Origin: Palsa-513 sp050010595
Lineage (GTDB): Bacteria; Actinomycetota; Thermoleophilia; Solirubrobacterales; Solirubrobacteraceae
Assembly: GCA_050010595.1 (NCBI GenBank)
Contig: JBEKKS010000001.1
Location: 62,001 to 126,000 of the forward strand
Length of the DNA stretch: 64,000 bases
Direction: 5' to 3'
Below, piece after piece: positions 1-7,333 of this stretch. Both the position numbers and the translations under genes were made by a program. How positions within the stretch are numbered: position 1 is the stretch's first letter; each line of letters begins with the position of its first letter. The notes under the pieces are model-generated. The model was not told where the DNA came from, ran no database searches, and saw only the letters and a list, made by a program, of their open reading frames with translations.

Positions 1-168
1 TGGGAGTCCAAGGGGCTCGAGTGGCAGCTGCCCTCACCGGTGCCCGTCTACAACTTCGAGCGGATCCCGACGATCACCTCTGACCCCTATGGCTATGGCG
101 AGCCTGGCGCGCTGCCTGTCGCCGACTTCGGCGGGGCGCGCGTCGCGGTCGGGAAGGCCGGGGCATGA
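1..168 (+). CDS. ctaD: cytochrome c oxidase subunit I, C-terminal end (partial)
   Basis: The window opens inside this gene; 55 codons and a TGA are visible. The tail reads WESKGLEWQLPSPVPVYNF, matching the cytosolic end of actinobacterial heme-copper oxidase subunit I, where a conserved LEW..SPxPxxNF segment follows the last helix. None of the haem or copper ligands lie in this piece. The TGA overlaps the ATG of subunit III by 4 bp, so the two are translationally coupled, which supports the assignment. Subunit I is the catalytic core of the aa3-type respiratory oxidase in the cytoplasmic membrane. Confidence 0.85.
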   Translation, partial: WESKGLEWQLPSPVPVYNFERIPTITSDPYGYGEPGALPVADFGGARVAVGKAGA

Positions 169-785
169 GCACAGCAAAGGGCATGGCGCTCGATCACGAG
201 CCCGCCGACACACTGCCGCGCAACTTCGCGGTCGGCTCGAAGCTGATCACGAGCGCCGTCGCGTTCTTCTTCATGTCGTTCGTGTTCGCTTTCTTCTACC
301 TGCGGGCGCTGAATACGGCGCACTCGTTCCGCGAGCCACACGTCACGCCGCCGGTGGGTTGGGGCGTTGCGATCCTCGCCTGCGTGCTTGTCTCGTGCCT
401 CGCGCTGGAAGTCGGCCGTCGCGCGCTCGGCGATGGCACCGCGGGCACCTGGCGGCTCGCCGGACTCGCGTCATGGCTCGTGGCGCTCGCCGCGCTGGGC
501 GTGCAGGGCGCCGAGTACTACAACCTGAGCTTCGGCGCAACCGACGGTGGCCTCGCAAGCGTCTTCTTCGGCTTCACGTTCTGGTTCGGCGTCTTCTGGC
601 TCGGCGCCGTCTACTGGGTGGAGACGATCTGGGCGCAATCGGTGCGCCGGCCGGTTTCACTCGAGCCCGATGTCGGGGACCCGGCGCGCCTGTTGCGCCC
701 GAGCACTGATGCTGCGCGCACCTACATGTACACAATGGCGATCACCGAGATCGTCGCCTTCGTCCTGCTCTACATCGTCAAATGA
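165..785 (+). CDS. ctaE: cytochrome c oxidase subunit III
   Basis: A 206-residue protein with five hydrophobic segments (about 28-48, 65-83, 103-120, 133-155 and 185-204), the short five-helix form of subunit III seen in actinobacteria. It is a structural, non-redox subunit of the aa3-type terminal oxidase in the cytoplasmic membrane. Family features visible are the FFFMSFVFAFFYLRA first helix and the WVETIW segment near residue 152. The start overlaps the end of ctaD by 4 bp and the stop overlaps the next small gene by 4 bp, so it sits inside one oxidase operon. Confidence 0.9.
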   Translation: MSTAKGMALDHEPADTLPRNFAVGSKLITSAVAFFFMSFVFAFFYLRALNTAHSFREPHVTPPVGWGVAILACVLVSCLALEVGRRALGDGTAGTWRLAGLASWLVALAALGVQGAEYYNLSFGATDGGLASVFFGFTFWFGVFWLGAVYWVETIWAQSVRRPVSLEPDVGDPARLLRPSTDAARTYMYTMAITEIVAFVLLYIVK

Positions 786-937
786 TCGCCGACTTTGGCA
801 CGAACTACACCGGAATCGGCTGGCTGACGGTCGTCGTCCCGCTCGGCTTCCTCGTGATCGTCGTCGGGCTGTGGGTCCGTGCCTTCAGGCGCGCCGACCG
901 CGGCGACTCCTCCGAGCCCCCGCGCACCGAGCGTTAG
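782..937 (+). CDS. small single-pass membrane protein in the oxidase operon
   Basis: A 51-residue protein starting at an ATG that overlaps the ctaE stop (ATGA). It has one strongly hydrophobic helix (about residues 13-33), then a basic and acidic cytosolic tail. It lies between ctaE and ctaG with almost no spacing, so it probably belongs to the terminal oxidase or its assembly. I do not recognise a named family. Its position is like that of the small accessory oxidase subunits of other actinobacteria, but the sequence alone does not prove this. Confidence 0.65.
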   Translation: MIADFGTNYTGIGWLTVVVPLGFLVIVVGLWVRAFRRADRGDSSEPPRTER

Positions 938-939
938 CT

Positions 940-1851
940 GTGCCTCAAGCGGTTCTGCCGCTTGCGCTGATCTCGCTCTTCGGCGCGCTCTATGCGCTTG
1001 GCGAGCGCCGTACCGCGCGTCTGCTGCGTCGGCCGCGGAGCTCGCGCGACCGCCTTCACTCGCTCTATTTCTACGCGGGCCTCGTCGCGAGCGCCGTTGC
1101 CGTCGTGGGACCGATCGACACATACGCCGAGAAGCTCTTCTGGGTTCACATGGTCCAGCACGTGCTGCTGCTCGGCGTCGCGGCGCCGCTGATCGTGCTC
1201 GGGGCGCCGTGGATGTCGATCTGGCGCCCGCTCCCACTGGGCTTTCGCCGGTCGGTGGCCGGCACGATCGCGCACTCGCCGTGGTGCGCGCCCCTGCGCG
1301 CGCTGAAGGTCCTCGGGCGCCCGGTTGGGGCCTGGCTCGCGTACAGCGTGGATCTCGTCACCTGGCACATCCCCGCCGCCTATGACCTCGCTGCGCGCCA
1401 GCGCGCCGTCCACGACCTCGAGCATCTCTCGTTCATGGTCTTCGGCATCCTGCTGTGGGCGCAGGTCCTCCAGTCGCCGCCGCTGCGCCTGCGCCTGCGC
1501 GACATTCACCGCGTCTACTACATCGTCGGTGCGTCGATCGTCGGCTGGATGATCTCGCTCGTGCTCGTCTTCTCGAGCACGCCGCTTTACCCGTTCTACG
1601 CGCATATCGCGAATCGTCCGGGAGGCATTTCGGCGATCGCCGACCAGCAGCTTGCCGGCGGCATCATGCTCGTCGGCGGCTCGCTGTCGATGACGATCTT
1701 CGTCTTCGCCCAGATCTACGCCTGGCTTGGTGACGAGCCGGGGGAGCGGCCGCGACAGCCCCCGGCGCGATCGCCTGATCCTCAGCCGTCGGCTGACGGA
1801 CCACCGGGCGCCACGCGAGCGCTCGCCCACGCCGGTGCTGACCGCGACTAG
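940..1851 (+). CDS. ctaG: cytochrome c oxidase assembly factor, CtaG family
   Basis: A 303-residue polytopic membrane protein that resembles the caa3-type CtaG family, which helps deliver copper to the oxidase. Visible features are repeated hydrophobic helices and conserved histidines in the helices (WVHMVQHVLLLG near 68, TWHIPAAYD near 142, HDLEHLSFM near 158). I chose the GTG at 940, two bases after the preceding stop: the open frame continues upstream, but only as a shadow of ctaE. The last 40 residues are a Pro/Arg-rich tail of low complexity. It is the last gene of the oxidase operon here. Confidence 0.85.
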   Translation: MPQAVLPLALISLFGALYALGERRTARLLRRPRSSRDRLHSLYFYAGLVASAVAVVGPIDTYAEKLFWVHMVQHVLLLGVAAPLIVLGAPWMSIWRPLPLGFRRSVAGTIAHSPWCAPLRALKVLGRPVGAWLAYSVDLVTWHIPAAYDLAARQRAVHDLEHLSFMVFGILLWAQVLQSPPLRLRLRDIHRVYYIVGASIVGWMISLVLVFSSTPLYPFYAHIANRPGGISAIADQQLAGGIMLVGGSLSMTIFVFAQIYAWLGDEPGERPRQPPARSPDPQPSADGPPGATRALAHAGADRD

Positions 1852-1873
1852 TCGGGTCTGACAGGATCCGGCG

Positions 1874-2482
1874 ATGCGCGAGATCGCGCCGGGGCTGTGG
1901 CACTGGAGTGCCGTGCACCCGCACACGCACTGGCCTGCTCATTCCTACTACCTCGAGACCGAGCGGGTGGCGATCGACCCGATGCTGCCGCCGGCAGCAT
2001 TCGAGTGGTTCGCCTCTCACACCACGCCGCAGCACACGCTCCTGACCAACCGCCATCACGATCGCGATGCGTGGCGCCTGCACGAGCTGTTCGGCACCGA
2101 CGTCCACTGCGTGCGCGCCGGCATCTACGAGCTCGAGGGCCGCGGACCCGTGACGGCGTTCGATTTCGGTGACGAGCTGCCGGGCGACGTCCTCTCCTGT
2201 GAGGTGGGCGGAATCTGCCCCGACGAGACCGCGCTGTACATTGCCGCGCACGCGGCGCTCGCGTGTGCCGACGGTGTGGTTCGCCGGCCGGGCGAGGATC
2301 GCCTAACGTTTGTTCCCGACTCGCTGATGGACGATCCCCAGGAGACAAAGATGAGCCTACGCAATGCATACGGTCGCCTGGCAGACGAGCTCGACTTCGA
2401 GCTGTTGTTGCTCGCGCACGGCGACCCCGTAGCCCGCGGCGGCAACGAGGCGCTGCGCGAATTCGCTCGGGTCACACGATGA
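1874..2482 (+). CDS. MBL-fold-like protein with degenerate metal site
   Basis: A 202-residue cytosolic protein. The start (MREIAPGLWHW), the strand VAIDPMLP and the segment LLTNRHHDRDA around residue 57 follow the metallo-beta-lactamase pattern, in which HxHxDH binds the two metals. Here the first position of that motif is Asn and the last is Asp, so the classical site is incomplete. A later HGDPV near residue 186 matches the family's C-terminal His. The role and substrate are unknown. Its stop overlaps the next ATG by 4 bp (ATGA), so it is coupled to the DksA-like gene. Confidence 0.65.
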   Translation: MREIAPGLWHWSAVHPHTHWPAHSYYLETERVAIDPMLPPAAFEWFASHTTPQHTLLTNRHHDRDAWRLHELFGTDVHCVRAGIYELEGRGPVTAFDFGDELPGDVLSCEVGGICPDETALYIAAHAALACADGVVRRPGEDRLTFVPDSLMDDPQETKMSLRNAYGRLADELDFELLLLAHGDPVARGGNEALREFARVTR

Positions 2483-2805
2483 ACGACGAGCACGCACGGG
2501 AGCTGCTCGAGCAGGCACGGCGCGAGGCCGAGGACCGCCTGAACCGTCTGCGCACGGGCGGGGTCGAGGACGAAGGCGAGCAGGAAGATGCGTCGAGCGA
2601 CTCCGACGAGCTCGTCGGGTACGAGACCGACGCGGCGCTGGAGGAGCTCCTGACGCGGCGCCTTGAGGCAATCGCGCGGGCGCAGGCGCGGCTCGAGGCC
2701 GGCACCTACGGCAGCTCGGTGCGCAGCGGCGCGCCGATTCCCGACGGGCGGCTCGAGATCGAGCCCTGGGCCGAGCTGACCGTCGAGGAGCAGGCGAGCA
2801 CCTGA
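2479..2805 (+). CDS. DksA/TraR-like protein lacking zinc-binding cysteines
   Basis: A 108-residue acidic protein. The N-terminal half is a charged coiled coil (residues 1-70) and the C-terminal part follows the DksA/TraR zinc-finger layout (YGxCxxCGxxIPxxRLExxP). The equivalent here is YGSSVRSGAPIPDGRLEIEP, with serines in place of the first cysteine pair and no second pair. Members of this family bind in the RNA polymerase secondary channel. This one may keep the coiled coil and fold without zinc. The ATG overlaps the upstream stop; a longer open frame upstream is a shadow of that gene. Confidence 0.7.
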   Translation: MNDEHARELLEQARREAEDRLNRLRTGGVEDEGEQEDASSDSDELVGYETDAALEELLTRRLEAIARAQARLEAGTYGSSVRSGAPIPDGRLEIEPWAELTVEEQAST

Positions 2806-2901
2806 ACGGTTCGGGCGCAAGTCCGGCGACAGCGAAAAGAAGTCCCCAACTTGCGACGTCGCCGCTTACGTCGTCCGACTGGGCACCTACGGTCTGTCCG
2901 C

Positions 2902-3108
2902 GTGATCGATCGTCAGTGCTTGGACCGGGAGCATGCTGCTGCCAGCGCGTTGCCGGCCTGGCTCGAAGACGTCCTCGAGCCCGATTGGCGCCGCTACGGA
3001 GATTTTGAGCGGCTGACGGACTCCCGGCTTCGCACGCGTGAGCTCCTCGCCGCAGCCGACCGCGCTCTCGCCGAGCTGGCGGCGATGAACCGCTCCGCCG
3101 CAGCCTGA
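2902..3108 (+). CDS. small hypothetical protein
   Basis: A 68-residue acidic, helical protein if the GTG at 2902 is used; a TTG at 2851 in the same frame would add 17 basic residues that look non-coding. The C-terminal half (FERLTDSRLRTRELLAAAD) looks like an amphipathic helix. I do not recognise a family. It lies alone between the DksA-like gene and the secreted protein at 3203. Codon use has the high GC third positions of the neighbours, which mildly supports coding. Confidence 0.4.
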   Translation: MIDRQCLDREHAAASALPAWLEDVLEPDWRRYGDFERLTDSRLRTRELLAAADRALAELAAMNRSAAA

Positions 3109-3202
3109 GGATCGGCGCCGATACTTGCGAGCGCGGCGCCCCGTGGCGCTGGTATCGTGGGCGCCCGCTAACAGGGGCGATGGGGGCCAGGGGAGAGACG
3201 CT

Positions 3203-4201
3203 GTGACCGATCGAGGACGGTTGACAGGATGGGGGCGCAGGAGGCTGCGGTTCGCAGCGCTCGTGCTGGGCGCCGCAGTACTCGCGCTGGCCGTGCTCGA
3301 TGGCGTTTCCTCGGCTGCGGCGATCAACTTCAACATCTCCGGCGCCTGGCAGACCGTTTACCACTGCCAGGTCGGCTGCGCCGGCACCGATTACCCCGAC
3401 ACGCTGACGCTCAAGCAGGCGCCCGGTTCCGCGACCGTCACCGGCACCGACGAGACCGGCGGGCCGCTCAACGGAACGCTGAGCTTCAATCCGGACAACT
3501 CGATCAAGCTGACGCTCACGGAAACCGACGGGAGCTACACCGCCAACTTCGTCGTGACTATCTCGATCAACGGCAAGTCGGCGTCGTGGTCGGGCACGCT
3601 GAGTGACAGCAACGGCACGAGCGGTACCGACACGGGCACGCTCTCGGCGGTCACCCTCGGGCAGACCGGCGAGGCCAAGGCGGTGAGCGGCACCGTGACC
3701 GTCGAGACGCCGGGGGAGACGACGTTCGCGCCGCTGAGCTCGACGACGGTAATCCCGATGGGCTCGACGATCAACGCCACCAGCGGCACCGTCGCCCTGA
3801 CGGTCGCCAAGCCCGGGGGAGGCACGCAGACCGCCCAGTTCTACGACGGCGAGTTCACCCTGACCCAATCGCACAGTGGTCTGACGACCGAGACGCTGGC
3901 CGGCGGCTCATTCACGACCTGTCCGCAGGCAGGGAGGCGCGAGCTGGCGCGGATCGCCAGCGCGAAGGGCGCGCCGGTCCGGGAGCTTTGGGGCCACGAC
4001 TCGCACGGCAAGTTCGCGACGAGCGGTCGCGGTGGCGCGGCGACGGTGCTCGGGACGACGTGGCTGACCGTGGATTACTGCAACGGCACATTGTTCAAGG
4101 CCGTCAAGGACAGCATCTCGGTGGTCGCTTTCGCACATCCGAGCGTGAAGCACCGCGTCGCCCAGGGGCACAGCTTCTTCGTCCCGGTGAGCGGCTCCTG
4201 A
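3203..4201 (+). CDS. secreted protein with FecR-like C-terminal domain
   Basis: A 332-residue exported protein. I use the GTG at 3203 (preceded by GGGGAGAG) instead of a GTG-type start at 3125, because it places a classic signal peptide at once: GRRRLRFAALVLGAAVLALA, then cleavage after SSAAA. The mature N-terminal half (about 40-190) is rich in Thr, Ser and Gly and looks like a beta sandwich, with Cys pairs near 54 and 58. The C-terminal half (about 185-330) resembles the FecR-like domain in the protein at 22269-24140: IPMGSTINATSGTVALTVA, then a GEFTLTQS strand, KFATSGRGGAATVLGTTW and a final DYCNGT. Function unknown; probably at the cell surface. Confidence 0.7.
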   Translation: MTDRGRLTGWGRRRLRFAALVLGAAVLALAVLDGVSSAAAINFNISGAWQTVYHCQVGCAGTDYPDTLTLKQAPGSATVTGTDETGGPLNGTLSFNPDNSIKLTLTETDGSYTANFVVTISINGKSASWSGTLSDSNGTSGTDTGTLSAVTLGQTGEAKAVSGTVTVETPGETTFAPLSSTTVIPMGSTINATSGTVALTVAKPGGGTQTAQFYDGEFTLTQSHSGLTTETLAGGSFTTCPQAGRRELARIASAKGAPVRELWGHDSHGKFATSGRGGAATVLGTTWLTVDYCNGTLFKAVKDSISVVAFAHPSVKHRVAQGHSFFVPVSGS

Positions 4202-4249
4202 GCGGGCGGAAGCGATGGTCGAGCGCAGCGCAGGCTCGAGCGTGACCCC

Positions 4250-7200
4250 GTGAGCACGTCCTCACCCGGCGACGGCGAGGCCGCGACGCCGAGGACGCTG
4301 ATCCGGCGCTCGCGGCTTGCTTTCCGGTGGTGGCGGGCGCACCTGCGCGTGCCACCGTGGCTGGTCATCGGCGTCACCGCGATTGGCTTTGGAACGTGGG
4401 GTTTCCTGCTCGTCGAGAGCGCCCCCGGCAGCAAGCCGATCCACCACCTCGATGTCTTCCAGAGCTTCGTCGCCGCGATAGACCTCTTCGGCCTGGGCCT
4501 TGGGCCGGCGAGCAGCCTCGGCGTGCACCTGCCCTGGCAGGTGCTCGTCGCACTGCTACTCGCCGGCGGCCTGACTGTCCGCGCCCTGCTCGCGTTGACG
4601 GGCAGTCGCATCCGCCTCTGGTACATCCGCAACCGCTTGCGCAACCACATCGTCGTCTGCGGAGCAGGCGCGCTCGGCACGCGCCTCGCATCCGAGCTGG
4701 CACAGACCCACGACGTCGTCCTCGTGGACATCGACCCGCATGCGTCGGGCCTCACGACCGATCCGGCGCGGTTGGACTGGCCGCTTGCCGGCGACGCCAC
4801 AGTTCCGGCCACGCTGCTAGCCGCGGGCGTTGACCGTGCCGCCAACCTGATGGCCGTCACCTCCGACGACTACGTGAATGCGCAGATCGTCACCGCCGCG
4901 GCCAGGACGGGGACGCGCCCGCGAGTGCTGATTCGCGTCGAGGACCCCGGTCTGCTGCGGTTCTTCGAGGAGCGGCTGGAGGCAGAGCCGGCCGCGGGGC
5001 CAGCGCTCGAGGTGAGCCCGTTCAGTACGTTCTCCGTGGCGGCACGCGCGCTACTGGTCGACGAGACACCGATCGACGACTGGCACGACGACGGGCAGCC
5101 GTTGCTCTCGCTTCGAGCTGGTCGCGCACCGAACCTCCTTTTCGCCGGCGACCACGCTCTGATCGATGCGCTGATACTCGAGGGCCTGCGCAGATGGCGC
5201 TCGCTGGCGCTCGAGGCGCCACGGGACGGAGCCGGCTCACTGCCACCGCTACGTATGAACGTCTACGGGCCGCAGGCCGTGGCGCGCGTCGAGCGGTTGC
5301 GAAACCGCTGGGCGCCCGACCCGGAGCTCGTCGAGATCTACAGTCGTGATGCCCCGCACGGGGGGGAGGGCGCAATTGAGACTGACGACTGGCTGCGGCG
5401 CATGCGTACCGGCGACGGCAGCCTCGTCTCGCAGGCGCTCGTTGCGTGCGACGGCGAGCTCGACGGCGTCAGCATGGCGCTGGCGGTCGGCAGGGCGCTT
5501 GGCGAATCCGTCCCGCTGCTGCGCGTCTCCATGACCGGTGCGGGAGAGCTCGACCAGCGCATCCACGAGCAGACGCAGCGCAGCCACCATCGCGCCACCA
5601 CGACCGCGACTTCGCTCCCGGAGCTCGCCTGCCGTGGCGACGCAATCCGCCGCCATGCATCGCCCGCGCAGCGTCTCCTCGATGAGCTCATGCGGCGCGG
5701 CGGCGCGCGCGAGGCGGCACGTAGCGCGGTCGACCGCCTGATGGAAGCGCACGATCTCGAGATCCACACCGAGCCTGCGTGGCACTTCTCCGCGCGCGAG
5801 ATACCGTTCCTGCGCGCGCTGCTAGATGACGATGGAGTGCCGCTCGAGGCGTTCGTGGCGGCCGGCTTGGCGCTCGACCTCACCACGAGCGCGGTGCTCG
5901 AGCGCTGCGCGCTGCGGCTATTCCAAGCGCCGCGCGACGGCGACCGGTTGCTCGCCAGCGCCTGGCGCAGCAGGCTGTTGCCCGGCGAGCTCGAAGCGGC
6001 GGCCTTCGCAGCCTGTGTCGAGTACGCACGTGCGAACCGCGATCCCGCGCAGCTGCGAGCGATGCGCGAGCGCCTGCGCGACCTGGATGCCCGCACCGAC
6101 ACAGCGCAACGCGCCATTGGCCTGCGCGAATACGTGCTGCTCTCCGCCCCGGCCAAGCACGAACGCGAGGAGCTGCTCGCGGGGGGCGACCCGCAGCGTC
6201 TGCGCGGCTTCGCGCGCGTCGCGATCTTTGCGGGTGCGGCGTCGGCGAGTCACGCGCTGACCGACGACGCGCTGCACACCCTGAGCTATCTACTGGGCCC
6301 GCCGGGCGTGCGCTCGGCCCGGGAACGCGCCGGCGGGACGCGCGGCGACCACGACGGCCTGCTCCCGGCCAACGAGCGCTTCCAGGCGTTACGCGGCTTT
6401 GACGGCGTGGTCCTCAGCGGCGGTACCGCGAGCGGCGTGTCCGGTGTCATCGCAGCCGCCGCGAACGGCTACGACGTGCCACTCGTCGGCTACGTCCCGG
6501 GCGGCGAGGGCGACCGCGGGCTTTACGCGACCCTGCGCGAGACGGACGGGACCGAGTTCAGTGAGCTCGAGCCGCTGATGATGTGGACCGACATCCTTGC
6601 TGCCGGGATCTCGCCGGAGCAGGTGAGCCTTGTTGCGTGCCCGGGCGGGCCGATCACGCGCGCCGAGATCCTGCTCGCAAGGGCGCTTGGCGCCACGGTT
6701 GCCTGGCTCGATCCGGAGGGCGAGACCCCGATCGCACTGGATGACGACCTGCCGGGAGGCGCGCAGGATGTCCTCGAGCTGCCGTCTGACTCGATGTCGA
6801 TCCGCGCGGTGATCTCACGGACAAAGCTCGAGGACACTGCGCTTCGTGACCACATCGCAAAGCTGACGCACGCGCAGTACCGCAGCCAGCAGCCCCCGGA
6901 ACGCCTCGAGCGCGATCCCGCGTGCGCAACCTGGGACCGGCTGCTCCCGGTCTTTCGCGCGTCCAATCGCGCGCAGGCCGACGACATTCCCAACAAGCTT
7001 GCGCTGCTGGGCCTGCGCGTTGAGCGCCTCGACACCGGCGGGCGCCCGCTACGCCTGACTGAGCCTCAGGCCCAGCAGCTCGCGGAGATGGAACACGGCC
7101 GCTACGTCTTCGATCGGCTGGAGGCGGGCTGGCGCCACGGGGACCGCGACGCGAACCGGGGCCGCTCGCCGTACTTCGTCCCCTGGACCGAGCTGACCGA

Positions 7201-7324
7201 GGCCGAGCGCTACTGGGACGTCAGCGCGGTTGAGACGATCGCCGGTGCACTGCAGTCCTTCGGCTACGGCGTCACCGAGCTCGAGCGCTCGAATGGTCCG
7301 GCGCGCCGGCGGGGGAGCGGCTAG
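4250..7324 (+). CDS. membrane TrkA-N / SLOG / RyR multidomain protein
   Basis: A 1024-residue protein. Residues 38-55 and 95-115 are membrane helices flanking a pore-like loop (QSFVAAIDLFGLGLGPAS), arranged as in two-helix ion channels. Residues 131-240 are a Rossmann TrkA-N domain (HIVVCGAGALGTRLASELAQ, then VVLVDID), and 333-430 look like a second degenerate Rossmann unit. Residues 450-640 are helical and unrecognised. Residues 650-825 resemble a SLOG nucleotide-binding domain: GVVLSGGTASGVSG near 719 and VACPGGPITRAE near 796. Residues 860-1010 match a RyR domain (SNRAQADDIPNKL, then EMEHGRYVFDRLEAGWRHGD). Its GTG start lies 48 bp after the secreted protein, and its stop lies 9 bp before the CHASE2-TIR gene. 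It may be a ligand-gated channel or membrane sensor. Confidence 0.8.
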   Translation: MSTSSPGDGEAATPRTLIRRSRLAFRWWRAHLRVPPWLVIGVTAIGFGTWGFLLVESAPGSKPIHHLDVFQSFVAAIDLFGLGLGPASSLGVHLPWQVLVALLLAGGLTVRALLALTGSRIRLWYIRNRLRNHIVVCGAGALGTRLASELAQTHDVVLVDIDPHASGLTTDPARLDWPLAGDATVPATLLAAGVDRAANLMAVTSDDYVNAQIVTAAARTGTRPRVLIRVEDPGLLRFFEERLEAEPAAGPALEVSPFSTFSVAARALLVDETPIDDWHDDGQPLLSLRAGRAPNLLFAGDHALIDALILEGLRRWRSLALEAPRDGAGSLPPLRMNVYGPQAVARVERLRNRWAPDPELVEIYSRDAPHGGEGAIETDDWLRRMRTGDGSLVSQALVACDGELDGVSMALAVGRALGESVPLLRVSMTGAGELDQRIHEQTQRSHHRATTTATSLPELACRGDAIRRHASPAQRLLDELMRRGGAREAARSAVDRLMEAHDLEIHTEPAWHFSAREIPFLRALLDDDGVPLEAFVAAGLALDLTTSAVLERCALRLFQAPRDGDRLLASAWRSRLLPGELEAAAFAACVEYARANRDPAQLRAMRERLRDLDARTDTAQRAIGLREYVLLSAPAKHEREELLAGGDPQRLRGFARVAIFAGAASASHALTDDALHTLSYLLGPPGVRSARERAGGTRGDHDGLLPANERFQALRGFDGVVLSGGTASGVSGVIAAAANGYDVPLVGYVPGGEGDRGLYATLRETDGTEFSELEPLMMWTDILAAGISPEQVSLVACPGGPITRAEILLARALGATVAWLDPEGETPIALDDDLPGGAQDVLELPSDSMSIRAVISRTKLEDTALRDHIAKLTHAQYRSQQPPERLERDPACATWDRLLPVFRASNRAQADDIPNKLALLGLRVERLDTGGRPLRLTEPQAQQLAEMEHGRYVFDRLEAGWRHGDRDANRGRSPYFVPWTELTEAERYWDVSAVETIAGALQSFGYGVTELERSNGPARRRGSG

Positions 7325-7333
7325 CCTCCGCCG

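Noticed and set aside
547..939. Long upstream extension of the ctaG frame
   Set aside because: It overlaps ctaE and the small oxidase gene in another frame, has no ribosome site, and the GTG at 940 fits the family start.
2263..2478. Upstream extension of the DksA-like frame
   Set aside because: It is the shadow of the MBL-like gene; the ATG at 2479 overlaps that gene's stop and gives the family N-terminus.
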